The notes below the pieces were generated by a model that saw nothing but the letters and a program-made list of their open reading frames with translations, ran no database searches and was not told where the DNA came from. A stretch of 64,000 nucleotides of DNA from Ignavibacteriales bacterium (lineage in GTDB: Bacteria > Bacteroidota > Ignavibacteria > Ignavibacteriales > Ignavibacteriaceae). Positions 1 through 9,900 of this stretch are shown piece by piece (the first letter of the stretch is position 1; each line of letters starts with the position of its first letter). The stretch covers positions 124,001 through 188,000 of the forward strand of contig DPRR01000019.1 in assembly GCA_003538625.1 (NCBI GenBank). The letters run 5' to 3'. Both the position numbers and the translations under genes were made by a program.

Positions 1-2630
1 AAAAAGCAAAACGAGCATTCTCGTTTACGAAGCAAATTTTGATTGAAGAATCGCTATACGGCTGGAAAGAAGTTGAATACGAAATTGTTCGAGATAAATA
101 TGATAACTGTATTACGATCTGTTCGATGGAAAACATTGACCCGATGGGAATACACACCGGCGACAGCGTTGTAATTGCTCCTGTTCAAACTCTATCTGCC
201 AGAGAAAATTTTAAACTACGTTCAATCGGAATCAAATTAATTCGTCATCTCGGAATAATTGGCGAATGTAACATCCAATATGCACTTGATCCGAATTCTG
301 AAGATTACAGAATAATAGAAGTAAACGCACGATTAAGTCGAAGCTCTGCACTTGCATCAAAAGCAACCGGCTATCCACTTGCATTTATCGCAACAAAACT
401 AGCTCTTGGATACGCACTTAATGAAGTTGTAAACATTATCACTCAGGAAACATCCGCAAACTTTGAACCTGCATTAGATTATGTTGCTTTAAAATTTCCA
501 CGTTGGGATTTACAAAAATTTCAGCAAGTTAGCACGCAGCTTGGTTCCGAAATGAAATCTGTTGGCGAAGTAATGTCTCTCGGAAGAAGCTTTGAAGAAG
601 TTTTGCAAAAAGCAATTCGTATGCTTGATGTGGGAATGCAGGGATTTGTCGGCAACGAAATGAAGTTTACAAATCTTGATAAAGAATTATCCGAACCAAC
701 TGATAAAAGAATTTTTGCTATAGCCGTTGCTTTACAGCAAGGTTATTCTGTTGATAAAATTCACGATCTTACAAAAATTACAAAATGGTTTTTGTATAAG
801 ATGAAAAATATTGTTGATCTCGAAAATCATATTGCGAATAAAAAATTAAAAGATGTTGATACAGAATTAATGCGTCATCTTAAGCAGAATGGTTTTTCAG
901 ATTTTCAAATCGGCAAACTTACCAATACAAAAGAACTTGAAGCACGTGATTATCGCAAATCATTGAATGTAATTCCTGTTGTAAAACAGATTGATACAAT
1001 GGCAGCGGAATTTCCCGCACAAACAAATTATCTCTACTTAACTTATCATGGAGTTGAGGATGATATCTCGCTCGGTGAAAGTGATCAGATAGTTGTGCTT
1101 GGAAGCGGTGCATATCGAATTGGTTCTTCAGTTGAGTTTGATTGGTGCTGTGTTAATGCAGTTAACCAGGTTAACAAAAGTGGTTACAAATCAATAATGA
1201 TAAATTGTAACCCCGAAACAGTAAGCACTGATTATGATATTTGTGATAAACTTTATTTTGAACAACTAACTTTTGAACGTGTGCTTGATATTTATGATAA
1301 AGAAAATCCTCGTGGAGTAATCGTTTCAATGGGCGGACAAGTTCCGAATAATCTTTCGATGAAGCTTCACAACGCCGGATTAAAAATAATTGGAACTTCT
1401 CCAGAGCAAATTGATAATGCTGAAAACCGGCATAAGTTTTCACAAATTCTTGATAGAATAGGTGTTGATCAACCTGAATGGAATGAGGTGACCACTCTTG
1501 CAGATGCAAAAGTTTTTGCGGAGAGTGTTGGTTATCCTGTTCTGATAAGACCAAGCTATGTTCTTAGCGGTGCGGCAATGAGCATCGTTCTTACAAAAGA
1601 TGAACTTGAAATGTATCTTAAAAAAGCTACCGATCTGAATACTGAACATCCGGTTGTTATTAGTAAGTTTATTACTGATGCTCGTGAAATTGAAGTTGAT
1701 GCGGTTGCATCCGAAGGTGAGCTTTTCTGTTACGCAATTGCAGAGCATGTTGAAAATGCAGGAGTTCATTCCGGTGATGCAACAATTGTGCTTCCTCCGC
1801 AGCGAACATATCTTGAAACGATGCGTAAAGTAAAAATGATTACGCGTGAAATTGCAAAAGAATTAGAAATCACGGGACCATTTAATATTCAGTTTATTGC
1901 TAAGGATAATGAAGTAAAAGTTATCGAGTGCAATCTTCGTGCGTCCAGAAGTTTTCCATTCGTATCTAAAACGTTAAAAATAAATTTTATAGAGATTGCA
2001 ACACGCTTAATGCTCGGAGAAAAAGTTCCAAAAATAGATAAATCATCTTTTGATCTTGATTATGTTGGAGTTAAAGCTTCTCAGTTTTCTTTTACAAGGT
2101 TAAAAGGTTCTGATCCGGTTACTGGAGTTGAAATGTCATCGACAGGAGAAGTTGCTTGTTTGGGTGATGATTTTAATGAAGCGTTTCTAAAAAGTCTGCT
2201 AGCAATTGGACAAAGAGTTCCAACTAAAGGAGTTTTACTTTCAACCGGAACACCAAAAAATAAAGCTGAGCTTATTGATGAATTAAAAATCCTGCAAAAA
2301 ATGGGATTGAAGTTTTATGGTACAAAAGGCACGTCAGAATTCTATAAAGAAAATGGCGGACTTGACGTTAAAGTTCTTTATCGTCCGTTTGATAACCAGG
2401 AACCAAGCATATTAAGTTATATGGGCAATGGTGAAATTGATCTTGTAATAAACATTCCCAAAACTTCTGAAAAAGTTGAACTTGACAGCGATTATATCAT
2501 ACGAAGAAAAGCTGTTGATCTTAACATTGCACTTTTTACTAATGTTCAGATTGCAAAAAGGTTTGTTAAAGCTCTTAAGAATTATAGGCCTTCAGAACTA
2601 AAAATGAAAAGCTGGGATGAGTATGAGTGA
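1..2630 (+). CDS. carB: Carbamoyl-phosphate synthase large subunit, 5'-truncated by the window edge
   Basis: Makes carbamoyl phosphate from bicarbonate, ATP and glutamine-derived ammonia, with CarA, for pyrimidine and arginine synthesis in the cytoplasm. The frame is open from base 3, so about 200 N-terminal residues lie outside; 875 residues are visible against about 1070 for the family. In order they cover the end of the first ATP-grasp half (GIHTGDS, SRSSALASKATGYP), the oligomerisation domain, the second ATP-grasp half (VRPSYVLSGAAM, ISEHVENAGVHSGD-like segment, ECNLRASRSFPFVSK) and the MGS-like allosteric domain (STGTPKNKAEL onward). The segment GSGAYRIGSSVEFDWCC replaces the GPNRIGQGIEFDYCC form of E. 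coli and resembles the eukaryotic CAD-type clade. A TTG at 39 is an internal Leu codon, not a start. The stop lies 18 bases before the next gene. Confidence 0.96.
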   Translation, partial: KAKRAFSFTKQILIEESLYGWKEVEYEIVRDKYDNCITICSMENIDPMGIHTGDSVVIAPVQTLSARENFKLRSIGIKLIRHLGIIGECNIQYALDPNSEDYRIIEVNARLSRSSALASKATGYPLAFIATKLALGYALNEVVNIITQETSANFEPALDYVALKFPRWDLQKFQQVSTQLGSEMKSVGEVMSLGRSFEEVLQKAIRMLDVGMQGFVGNEMKFTNLDKELSEPTDKRIFAIAVALQQGYSVDKIHDLTKITKWFLYKMKNIVDLENHIANKKLKDVDTELMRHLKQNGFSDFQIGKLTNTKELEARDYRKSLNVIPVVKQIDTMAAEFPAQTNYLYLTYHGVEDDISLGESDQIVVLGSGAYRIGSSVEFDWCCVNAVNQVNKSGYKSIMINCNPETVSTDYDICDKLYFEQLTFERVLDIYDKENPRGVIVSMGGQVPNNLSMKLHNAGLKIIGTSPEQIDNAENRHKFSQILDRIGVDQPEWNEVTTLADAKVFAESVGYPVLIRPSYVLSGAAMSIVLTKDELEMYLKKATDLNTEHPVVISKFITDAREIEVDAVASEGELFCYAIAEHVENAGVHSGDATIVLPPQRTYLETMRKVKMITREIAKELEITGPFNIQFIAKDNEVKVIECNLRASRSFPFVSKTLKINFIEIATRLMLGEKVPKIDKSSFDLDYVGVKASQFSFTRLKGSDPVTGVEMSSTGEVACLGDDFNEAFLKSLLAIGQRVPTKGVLLSTGTPKNKAELIDELKILQKMGLKFYGTKGTSEFYKENGGLDVKVLYRPFDNQEPSILSYMGNGEIDLVINIPKTSEKVELDSDYIIRRKAVDLNIALFTNVQIAKRFVKALKNYRPSELKMKSWDEYE

Positions 2631-2648
2631 TATTTTGTAACTTGCATT

Positions 2649-3761
2649 ATGAATATAAAATCTAAGTTACTACTCGCTGCAATTACAATTTGTTCAACAT
2701 TGTTTATTGGCTGGGGAAATGTTGGACATCGAATTATTAATACCAGAACTATTCTTTCTGTTACTCCGGCAATGAGTTTCTGGGGAAGTTGGTCTGATTC
2801 GCTTGCCGCGCACGGCTCAGATGCAGATAACCGTAAAAATATCGATCCAACCGAAGCACCAAAACACTATATCGATATTGATAATTATGCTGAGTTTATA
2901 TCAAACGGATATATCTCACAAAGTTTCGATTCCCTAGTTCTGCAACACGGAATTACTTTTGTAATGAATCAGGGAATATTACCCTGGGCAATTATGAATA
3001 CATTCGATTCTCTTCAAGCAGCGTTTCAGAATGATCAGTTTCACAAAGCAATGCTTATTGCAGCGGATCTTGGGCATTACGTTGGTGATATGCATATGCC
3101 TCTTCACATCACAAGAAATTATAACGGACAATACACCGGTCAAACAGGTGTACACAGCAGATTCGAATCAACAATGATCAACACTTATAATACACAGATC
3201 GTTTACTCTGGCGATAGTTTGATTTATGTAGAGAATATCTCAGATTATGTTTTCCAAATGATTTACAATAATTACAATTATGTTGATTCTGTATTAAAAG
3301 CTGATAGTTTAGCAAAAGCATTTGCGGGTAATACTACAAGTTCTGCTTACTACTCTAAAATGTGGGAACTTAGTAAAGGATTTACAACAAAACTATTTAA
3401 AGAAGCTTCATACAAATTAACCTGTTTAATATATACTGCCTGGTTAAATGCCGGAAGTCCGGTTTCAGTAGAAGAAGAAAGTATTTTGCAGTCGCCTAGT
3501 ACATTCAACTTATATCAGAATTATCCCAACCCGTTTAATCCAACAACTAAAATCAGTTGGCAGTCTTCAGTCGGCAGTTGGCAAACATTAAAAGTTTACG
3601 ATGTTCTAGGCAATGAAGTTGCAACGCTAGTGAATGAAGAAAAACCTGCCGGAAGTTATGAAGTTAGTTTTAATGCTGATGGATTATCAAGCGGAATTTA
3701 CTTTTATAAATTATTTTCCGGAAATTTTGTTGAAACAAAAAAAATGATCCTTCTTCGTTAA
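2649..3761 (+). CDS. Secreted S1/P1-type nuclease or zinc-dependent phospholipase C with T9SS sorting domain
   Basis: A 370-residue exported protein. An N-terminal hydrophobic signal ends at about residue 21, so the mature chain would begin WGNVGH; in S1/P1 nucleases and zinc phospholipases C the N-terminal Trp is a zinc ligand. Other likely trinuclear-zinc ligands follow: HYID near residue 78, DLGHYVGDMHMPLH near 138-151 and GVHSRFE near 167. After about residue 280 comes a T9SS type A sorting domain (YQNYPNPFNPTTKI, ending KKMILLR), so the protein is probably passed through the outer membrane by T9SS. Whether nucleic acid or phospholipid is the substrate cannot be decided from sequence. It starts 18 bases after carB but is probably functionally unrelated. 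Confidence 0.8.
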   Translation: MNIKSKLLLAAITICSTLFIGWGNVGHRIINTRTILSVTPAMSFWGSWSDSLAAHGSDADNRKNIDPTEAPKHYIDIDNYAEFISNGYISQSFDSLVLQHGITFVMNQGILPWAIMNTFDSLQAAFQNDQFHKAMLIAADLGHYVGDMHMPLHITRNYNGQYTGQTGVHSRFESTMINTYNTQIVYSGDSLIYVENISDYVFQMIYNNYNYVDSVLKADSLAKAFAGNTTSSAYYSKMWELSKGFTTKLFKEASYKLTCLIYTAWLNAGSPVSVEEESILQSPSTFNLYQNYPNPFNPTTKISWQSSVGSWQTLKVYDVLGNEVATLVNEEKPAGSYEVSFNADGLSSGIYFYKLFSGNFVETKKMILLR

Positions 3762-3790
3762 AACTAAGGCTGACAGGTTTTATTGAGATA

Positions 3791-3837
3791 AGAAAAAAAA
3801 ATTTAGAGAGAACATCAAACAATGAGATGTTCTCTCT
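3791..3837. terminator. Hairpin terminator between convergent genes
   Basis: A perfect 12-bp stem pairs 3805-3816 with 3826-3837 around a 9-base loop. On the minus strand it is followed by a T-rich run (the A run at 3791-3800), so it best fits a factor-independent terminator for the M48 protease gene. It may also stop the nuclease gene on the plus strand. Confidence 0.75.
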
Positions 3838-3848
3838 ATTCAGAATAA

Positions 3849-4649
3849 TTATTTTTTATAATAACTCATTGCCTCTGGTAATTCTTTTTTAAGATCGGCA
3901 ATTCTTGTTGCATCCGAAGGATGTGTGCTTAAAAATTCGGGGGGATTTCCGCCGCTTTGCGCAGCCATTCTTGTCCAGAAATCAATAGCAGAAGTGGGAT
4001 TATATCCGGCCATCGCCATAAAAATTAAACCTAATCTATCTGCTTCACTTTCCTGAGTACGGCTAAAAGGAAGCATTACACCAACGGTTGTTCCTACGCC
4101 ATACGCAGTCATAAAAAGATCCTGAGTTTCCTGAGGTTTATTTTGTAATGCAACTGATAATGCTACACCACCCAATTGCTGTAATAATCCCTGACTCATT
4201 CTTTCAGCTCCATGCTGTGCGACTGCATGCGCAATTTCATGTCCCATCACAACTGCTAATCCGGTTTCATCTTTTGTTATTGGCAAAATACCTGTATAAA
4301 CAACTACTTTTCCGCCGGGCATACACCACGCATTAACATCAGGACTTTCAACAAGATTAAATTCCCAGGCATAACCTTCAAGCTCTTTAGATAAATTATT
4401 TTGAGCAAAGTAGGTTTCAACAGATCTTTGAATTTTTCCTCCAACACGTCTAACCATATCTACAGATGATTGATTATTGCTTAGTTTATTCTGTTTTAAA
4501 AAATCTCCATATTGAGCAAAACTCATCGAGTTCATTTCACTTGCTGAAATAAGACTTAGTTGTGATCTTCCTGTAATTGGAACTGTGCTGCAATAATAGA
4601 CAGTTAATGCAAGCAGAATAACTGGAATAAATATTTTTAAAATTTTCAT
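3849..4649 (-). CDS. M48 family zinc metalloprotease, probable lipoprotein
   Basis: A 266-residue envelope protease of the M48 family (Loi/YggG/BepA-like), expected to degrade or check misfolded outer-membrane proteins in the periplasm. The zinc motif HEIAH lies near residues 137-141 and the third ligand is in ESEADRLG about 55 residues later. The N-terminus is a hydrophobic segment ending in a Cys (LTVYYC), an imperfect lipobox followed by STVPITGRSQL, the start typical of M48 lipoproteins. I chose the ATG at 4649 rather than an in-frame upstream ATG at 4730: it has a GAGG ribosome site 7-8 bases upstream and puts the signal sequence at the N-terminus. Convergent with the upstream nuclease gene and sharing its terminator. 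Confidence 0.88.
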   Translation of the reverse strand: MKILKIFIPVILLALTVYYCSTVPITGRSQLSLISASEMNSMSFAQYGDFLKQNKLSNNQSSVDMVRRVGGKIQRSVETYFAQNNLSKELEGYAWEFNLVESPDVNAWCMPGGKVVVYTGILPITKDETGLAVVMGHEIAHAVAQHGAERMSQGLLQQLGGVALSVALQNKPQETQDLFMTAYGVGTTVGVMLPFSRTQESEADRLGLIFMAMAGYNPTSAIDFWTRMAAQSGGNPPEFLSTHPSDATRIADLKKELPEAMSYYKK

Positions 4650-4951
4650 TTTAGACCTCTGATTTGATAATATTTTAATGACTGATACTATTATTGAATA
4701 AAATATATAAAAATGTTTAGAGTAGGACAATCCACCAAAAGGATGAAAATGGTATTAGCTCCTGTTTTTAGTTTTAGGCCCTAATTTCCCAACGATTAAA
4801 TTAATTAAAACTTTTATTAGATAATTCGCATGCAGCATGCTGAAGTCACAAACCTGTATTCAAAATGCTTGATGAAAATCAAAGACTAAAATAATCTTAG
4901 TATATTTGTACACAATCATTAAGAAAATCACTCAGAATTAAGAGGAAAAAA

Positions 4952-6034
4952 ATGCAGATAGGAATAGTTGGATTACCATTTACAGGTAAATCTACTCTCT
5001 TTCAAACAATAACAAAAACTTTACTTGATCCAAACGAACTTTCAAAATCAGAAGCACATCAGGCAATGATTAAAGTTCCGGATGCACGGTTGGATAAGTT
5101 AACCGAAATGTTCGTTCCAAAGAAAAAAGTAAATGCCACAATTGAGGTTGTAGATGTAGTGGGATTACAAAAAGGTGATTCGGGCTCTACACAGTTTACA
5201 GGAAATTTTCTTGGCAAAGTAAAAACAAACGATGCACTAGTTCAGGTTGTAAGATTATTTGAAAACGAAACTGTTCCGCATCCGGATGGTTCAATAAATA
5301 TGATGCGAGATATAAATTCATTTGAGACTGAATTTATTTTATCCGATCTGGCAATTCTTGAAAAACGATTGGAAACAATTAAAAAGCAAATTTTAAAAAC
5401 TCAGGATGAAAATCTTAAACGTGAATTACCTGTTCTTGAAAAGTGTTATGAGATTCTGCAAACTGAAAAACCTTTACGCGATGCACATCTTACAAAAGAT
5501 GAATTACATATTTTAAAAACTTATCAATTACTTTCTGTTAAGCCAATGCTTATAGCGTTAAACTTTGATGAATCACAAATAAAGGATACCGGAAAGTATG
5601 AAAAAGAACTCGTAAAAAATAAACTTGCACCTAACACAAAAGCATTATCATTTTTCGGTCAGATTGAAAAAGAAATGGCAGATCTTCCTGAAGAAGATGC
5701 AAAAGTTTTTATGAATGATTACGGTATCACTGAATCCGCTTTAGATAAGCTAATTAGAGAAGCTTATGATTTACTTGGACTACAATCTTTCCTAACTGCC
5801 GGTGAAGATGAGTGCCGCGCGTGGACAATCAAGAAAGGAATGACAGCACAGGAAGCTGCCGGAGAAATTCACACAGATTTTTTCAAAAAGTTTATACGTG
5901 CAGAAGTTGTTTCTTATGATGACTTTATTGAAACAGGTTCATTCGCAAAAGCAAAAGAAGTTGGCAAATGGCGACTTGAAGGAAAAGAATATATTGTTAA
6001 AGATGGAGATATACTTTCTGTAAGGCACAGTTGA
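4952..6034 (+). CDS. ychF: Redox-regulated ATPase/GTPase YchF
   Basis: A 360-residue Obg-family P-loop NTPase associated with ribosomes and stress response; YchF proteins usually prefer ATP to GTP. Visible elements are the Walker A GLPFTGKST at residues 7-15, the G3 motif DVVG near 67-70 and, in place of NKxD, an NFDE sequence near 211, which fits the altered specificity of this family. A coiled-coil insert follows G3, and a C-terminal TGS domain begins near RAWTIKKGMTAQEAAG and ends GDILSVRHS. The length matches the family. It is monocistronic, with a TATATTTG box at 4901-4908 that matches the Bacteroidota -7 element but has no well-spaced TTG upstream. Confidence 0.95.
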   Translation: MQIGIVGLPFTGKSTLFQTITKTLLDPNELSKSEAHQAMIKVPDARLDKLTEMFVPKKKVNATIEVVDVVGLQKGDSGSTQFTGNFLGKVKTNDALVQVVRLFENETVPHPDGSINMMRDINSFETEFILSDLAILEKRLETIKKQILKTQDENLKRELPVLEKCYEILQTEKPLRDAHLTKDELHILKTYQLLSVKPMLIALNFDESQIKDTGKYEKELVKNKLAPNTKALSFFGQIEKEMADLPEEDAKVFMNDYGITESALDKLIREAYDLLGLQSFLTAGEDECRAWTIKKGMTAQEAAGEIHTDFFKKFIRAEVVSYDDFIETGSFAKAKEVGKWRLEGKEYIVKDGDILSVRHS

Positions 6035-6059
6035 GTTTGAATGTATGAGTGAATGATTG

Positions 6060-6160
6060 CCTGATTTAAAATAGCCACGACCTTCAGGCCGTGTATCTTA
6101 AATAACAAGATTGCCAGATTTTGTCCTCCGTCTTCGCTCAGGATGACGACTCTGCGTAGT
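6060..6160. repeat. Intergenic palindromic repeat cluster
   Basis: Downstream of ychF, 6076-6093 forms a short imperfect hairpin (CACGACC / GGCCGTG around TTCA). It is followed by a segment near 6120-6150 containing CGCTCAGGATGACGAC, the complement of the TCATCCTGAGCG motif family seen in many intergenic repeats. No coding frame is plausible here. That it is a dispersed repeat is inferred from related motifs at 10543 and 11680 in this window. Confidence 0.45.
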
Positions 6161-6180
6161 ACAAGAATTAATTTTAATTA

Positions 6181-6215
6181 CAAACCCAGTTCCTTTGCGG
6201 ACCTGGGTTTGTTTC
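6181..6215 (+). terminator. Hairpin terminator downstream of ychF
   Basis: CAAACCCAG at 6181-6189 pairs with CTGGGTTTG at 6203-6211, and a short T run follows. The same CAAACCCA-type arm recurs in the hairpin at 18012-18048. It lies between convergent genes and may serve both. Confidence 0.55.
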
Positions 6216-6233
6216 ATGATCGATCAAAGTATT

Positions 6234-6512
6234 TTATACACTATGAATATTATATCCGCTATTAAAGAATGAACTGATAAAAGTCCACATTACCGCAAAG
6301 AAAATTATTACAAGCACTAACATTATTAATGCAAAAATTAATGATGCCTGTGCCCAGGATTTTTTGCTGGGATGAGTTCCATCACCGAAAGCCCAAACGA
6401 ATAGCATAATAAATCCAACTAAAGGAATTGCCTGAATAAGAAAAGTAATTAGCCAATCACCAATTGACATTGGTCTGTAGTTAGTATTAAATCCGGTATT
6501 CAAAGGATCCAT
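6234..6512 (-). CDS. Small two-helix membrane protein, function unknown
   Basis: A 92-residue protein with two hydrophobic helices (about residues 20-45 and 57-80) joined by a short polar loop containing FGDGTHPSKKSWAQA. The N-terminus is polar with an NYRP motif just before the first helix. A strong ribosome site (CAGGAGG) lies 6-10 bases before the ATG, and the overall pattern (short polar head, GDWL, AIPLVG, VWAFGD) is one I have seen in many conserved small bacterial membrane proteins without a known role. It is alone on its strand between ychF and nifJ. Confidence 0.75.
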   Translation of the reverse strand: MDPLNTGFNTNYRPMSIGDWLITFLIQAIPLVGFIMLFVWAFGDGTHPSKKSWAQASLIFALIMLVLVIIFFAVMWTFISSFFNSGYNIHSV

Positions 6513-6949
6513 CTTACCTCCTGAAAAATTAATAAAAAGTGTAAGTGATTATACTCCGGTGCAAAATTAGATTATTGCTTCTTTAATCACAATTGGGTTA
6601 TGGGGCATAAGGTATGAAGATATAGTGGATTAGAGGTACAAAAATTAAATATTTGATAAACGAATAAGTGACATTTAGCTTCATTTGCTTATTCCAAATA
6701 TACCTTATCCCCATATTTGTTTATTCTTCTCTCAGAGATTAGTTAATAAAAAGTAACTGTTTACGAATCTAAATTATTATTCTTAAAAGTGGGAAATGGT
6801 TCACATAATAATTCTTCACATTTAAAAAAAATCTTTGATTATCGTTCAAATTCTTCATTTTAATGACTATTTGCTTGGTACTATTATTGGGTAAACAAAG
6901 GCACTTGGTAACCGATAAAATTTCAAATTAATAACTAAACGGTAAAATA
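6513..6949. other. Long intergenic region upstream of nifJ
   Basis: About 435 AT-rich bases between divergently transcribed genes. I see no open frame worth calling, no tRNA and no clear riboswitch. It presumably holds promoters for nifJ and the small membrane gene. A TTGGTACTATTATTGG at about 6874-6889 resembles a sigma-54 site but lacks the invariant GC at -12, so I do not call it. Confidence 0.5.
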
Positions 6950-9900
6950 ATGGACAGAAAAAAAGTAACAATCGATGGCAATGAAGCGGCCGCGTATGTA
7001 GCATACAATACAAACGAAGTAATTGCTATTTATCCTATCACTCCTTCCTCAAATATGGGTGAGTGGTGCGATGCCTGGGCTGCAGTTAATAAGAAAAATA
7101 TTTGGGGAATGGTTCCCTCAGTTAGTGAACTACAAAGTGAAGGCGGTGCTTCCGGTAGTGTGCACGGTGCATTACAAACCGGTGCGCTAACAACTACATT
7201 TACAGCTTCGCAAGGTTTGCTGTTAATGATCCCTAATATGTTTAAGATCGCAGGTGAGTTAACCTCTACAGTATTTCATGTTTCCGCACGTTCAATTGCT
7301 GCTGCTGCACTTTCAATTTTTGGTGATCATTCAGATGTTATGGCAACACGCTCAACAGGTTTTGCTTTATTATCATCAAACTCAGTTCAGGAAGTTATGG
7401 ATTTTGCATTGATTGCACAGGCTGCAACTTTAGAAGCACGCATTCCATTTATACATTTCTTTGATGGATTCAGGACTTCACACGAAGTTATGAAGATTGA
7501 ACAGCTTACAAAAGAAGATATGATGACAATGTTAGATGAAGATTTGATCATCGCTCACAGAAACAGAGGATTGACTCCTGACAGACCTGTTATGAGAGGA
7601 ACGGCACAAAATCCTGATGTATATTTTCAGGGAAGAGAAACAGTAAATCCGTTTTATAATGCTTGTCCGGCAATCGTGCAAAAGCAAATGGATAAGTTTG
7701 CTAAGCTTACAGGAAGACAATACAATTTATTTGACTACGTTGGCGCACCAGATGCAGAAAAAGTAATAATAATGATGGGCTCAGGTTGTGAAGCTGCTGA
7801 AGAAACTGTTGATTACCTGATAAGCAAAGGTGAAAAAGTTGGATTGTTAAAAGTTAGATTGTACAGACCATTTTCTTTAGAACATTTTATTAAAGCACTT
7901 CCTAAAACAACAAAATCAATTGCTGTTTTAGACAGAACAAAAGAACCCGGCTCCGGTGGTGAACCACTTTATCTTGATGTTGTTAATGCTATCTCAGAAA
8001 AGTATATGGCTGGCGAACTTCAATTTGCTTTTCCAAAAATTGTTGGCGGCAGGTACGGTCTTTCTTCAAAAGAATTTACGCCTGCAATGGTCAACTCGGT
8101 ATTTGATAATCTATCAAAAGATAAACCTAAAGCTCACTTTACCGTTGGTATTATTGAGGATGTTACACATACAAGTTTGGATTTTGATCAAACTTTCTCA
8201 GTTGAATCCGAAGAAACTTTTCGTGGCAAATTCTACGGTCTTGGTGCCGATGGAACTGTTGGCGCAAATAAAAACTCAATTAAAATTATCGGTGAGGGAA
8301 CAGATTATTTTGCACAGGGTTATTTTGTTTACGATTCTAAAAAATCCGGTTCAACGACAGTATCCCATTTAAGATTCGGACCTAAAGAAATTAAATCGAC
8401 TTACCTTATTAACAAAGCAAGATTTATTGCCTGCCATCAACAGGTTTTCTTAGAGCAGTGGGATATGTTAAAAGATGCAAGTGAAGGTGCTACATTCCTG
8501 TTGAATACTAAAGTAGATAAAGAACATGTCTGGGATTCATTACCTGAAAAAGTTCAGAAAGATTTGATGAGCAAGAAGATGAAGTTCTGGATTATCGATG
8601 CTTATAAAGTTGGTGAAGAAACCGGAATGGGAGTCAGGATTAATACAATTATGCAGACTTGCTTTTTTGCTATCTCAAATATTTTTCCTCAGGAAAAAGC
8701 AATTGGTATGATTAAAGATTCAATCAAGAAAACTTACGGTGCAAAAGGCGATAAAATTGTTCAGATGAACTTTGATGCAGTTGATAAAACAGTAGCAAAC
8801 TTATTTGAAGTTACAGTTCCAAATAAAATTACAAGCAATAAACAAATGCAGCCGCCTGTTTCAGGTAACGCTCCGGATTTTGTAAAAGAAGTTACTGCAA
8901 GAATTATTGCCGGCGAAGGTGATTTGCTACCAGTTAGTAAAATGCCTGTTGATGGTACTTTTCCGCTTACAACAACAAGATGGGAAAAAAGAAATATCGC
9001 ATTAGAAGTTCCTGTCTGGGATATGGAAACCTGTATACAATGTAACAAGTGCGTTATGGTTTGTCCTCATGCTACAATTCGTGCAAAGATTTATGATGAA
9101 AAAGATTTAGCCGGTGCACCTGCAACATTTAAATCAACAAAGTTCAAATCAAAAGATTATGGTGAAGGATTATATTATTCATTACAAGTTGCAGTTGAGG
9201 ATTGTACTGGCTGTGGTCTTTGCGTAGATGTTTGTCCCGCAAAGAATAAGAAAGAAACAAAATTAAAAGCCATAAATATGGCAGAACAAATTCCTATCAG
9301 GGAACAGGAAAGAGCAAACTGGGACTTCTTCTTTAACATTCCTGATCTTGACAGAAAAGTTGTTGCGGTATCAAAAGTTAAAGATTCACAATTCCTGGAA
9401 CCATTGTTTGAATTCTCCGGTGCATGTTCCGGCTGCGGTGAAACACCTTATGTAAAACTAGTAAGCCAGTTGTTTGGTGATAGAACTATCATCGCAAATG
9501 CAACCGGATGTTCTTCAATTTATGGTGGAAATTTACCAACAACTCCATGGGCATCTAACAAAGATGGTCGCGGACCTGCATGGTCAAATTCGTTGTTTGA
9601 AGATAATGCTGAGTTTGGTTACGGGTTCAGATTGGCAATTGATAATCATAATCTTCAGGCAAAAGATTTACTAAAACGATTTGCTTCAGAAGTTGGTAAC
9701 GATTTGGTTGATGCTATTATCAATGCAAATCAAAAAGATGAAGCAGAAATTTATGAGCAGAGAGAAAGAGTTGCTGCTTTAAAAAATAAATTAAATGATA
9801 TTCTTAAAACAGGAGCAAATGGAAAGACAAGTGATTTAAAACATCTCTTAAGTTTAGCCGATTATCTTGTAAAAAAATCTGTCTGGATTATGGGTGGTGA

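Noticed and set aside
39..41. TTG at base 39 as the start of carB
   Set aside because: The frame is open and reads family-consistent sequence back to base 3, so the gene enters from outside the window.
4650..4730. Upstream ATG for the M48 protease
   Set aside because: It would put 27 residues before the signal sequence; the ATG at 4649 has a good ribosome site and a lipoprotein-like start.
6874..6889. Sigma-54-like site upstream of nifJ
   Set aside because: The -12 element reads TTGG instead of TTGC; the invariant GC is absent.
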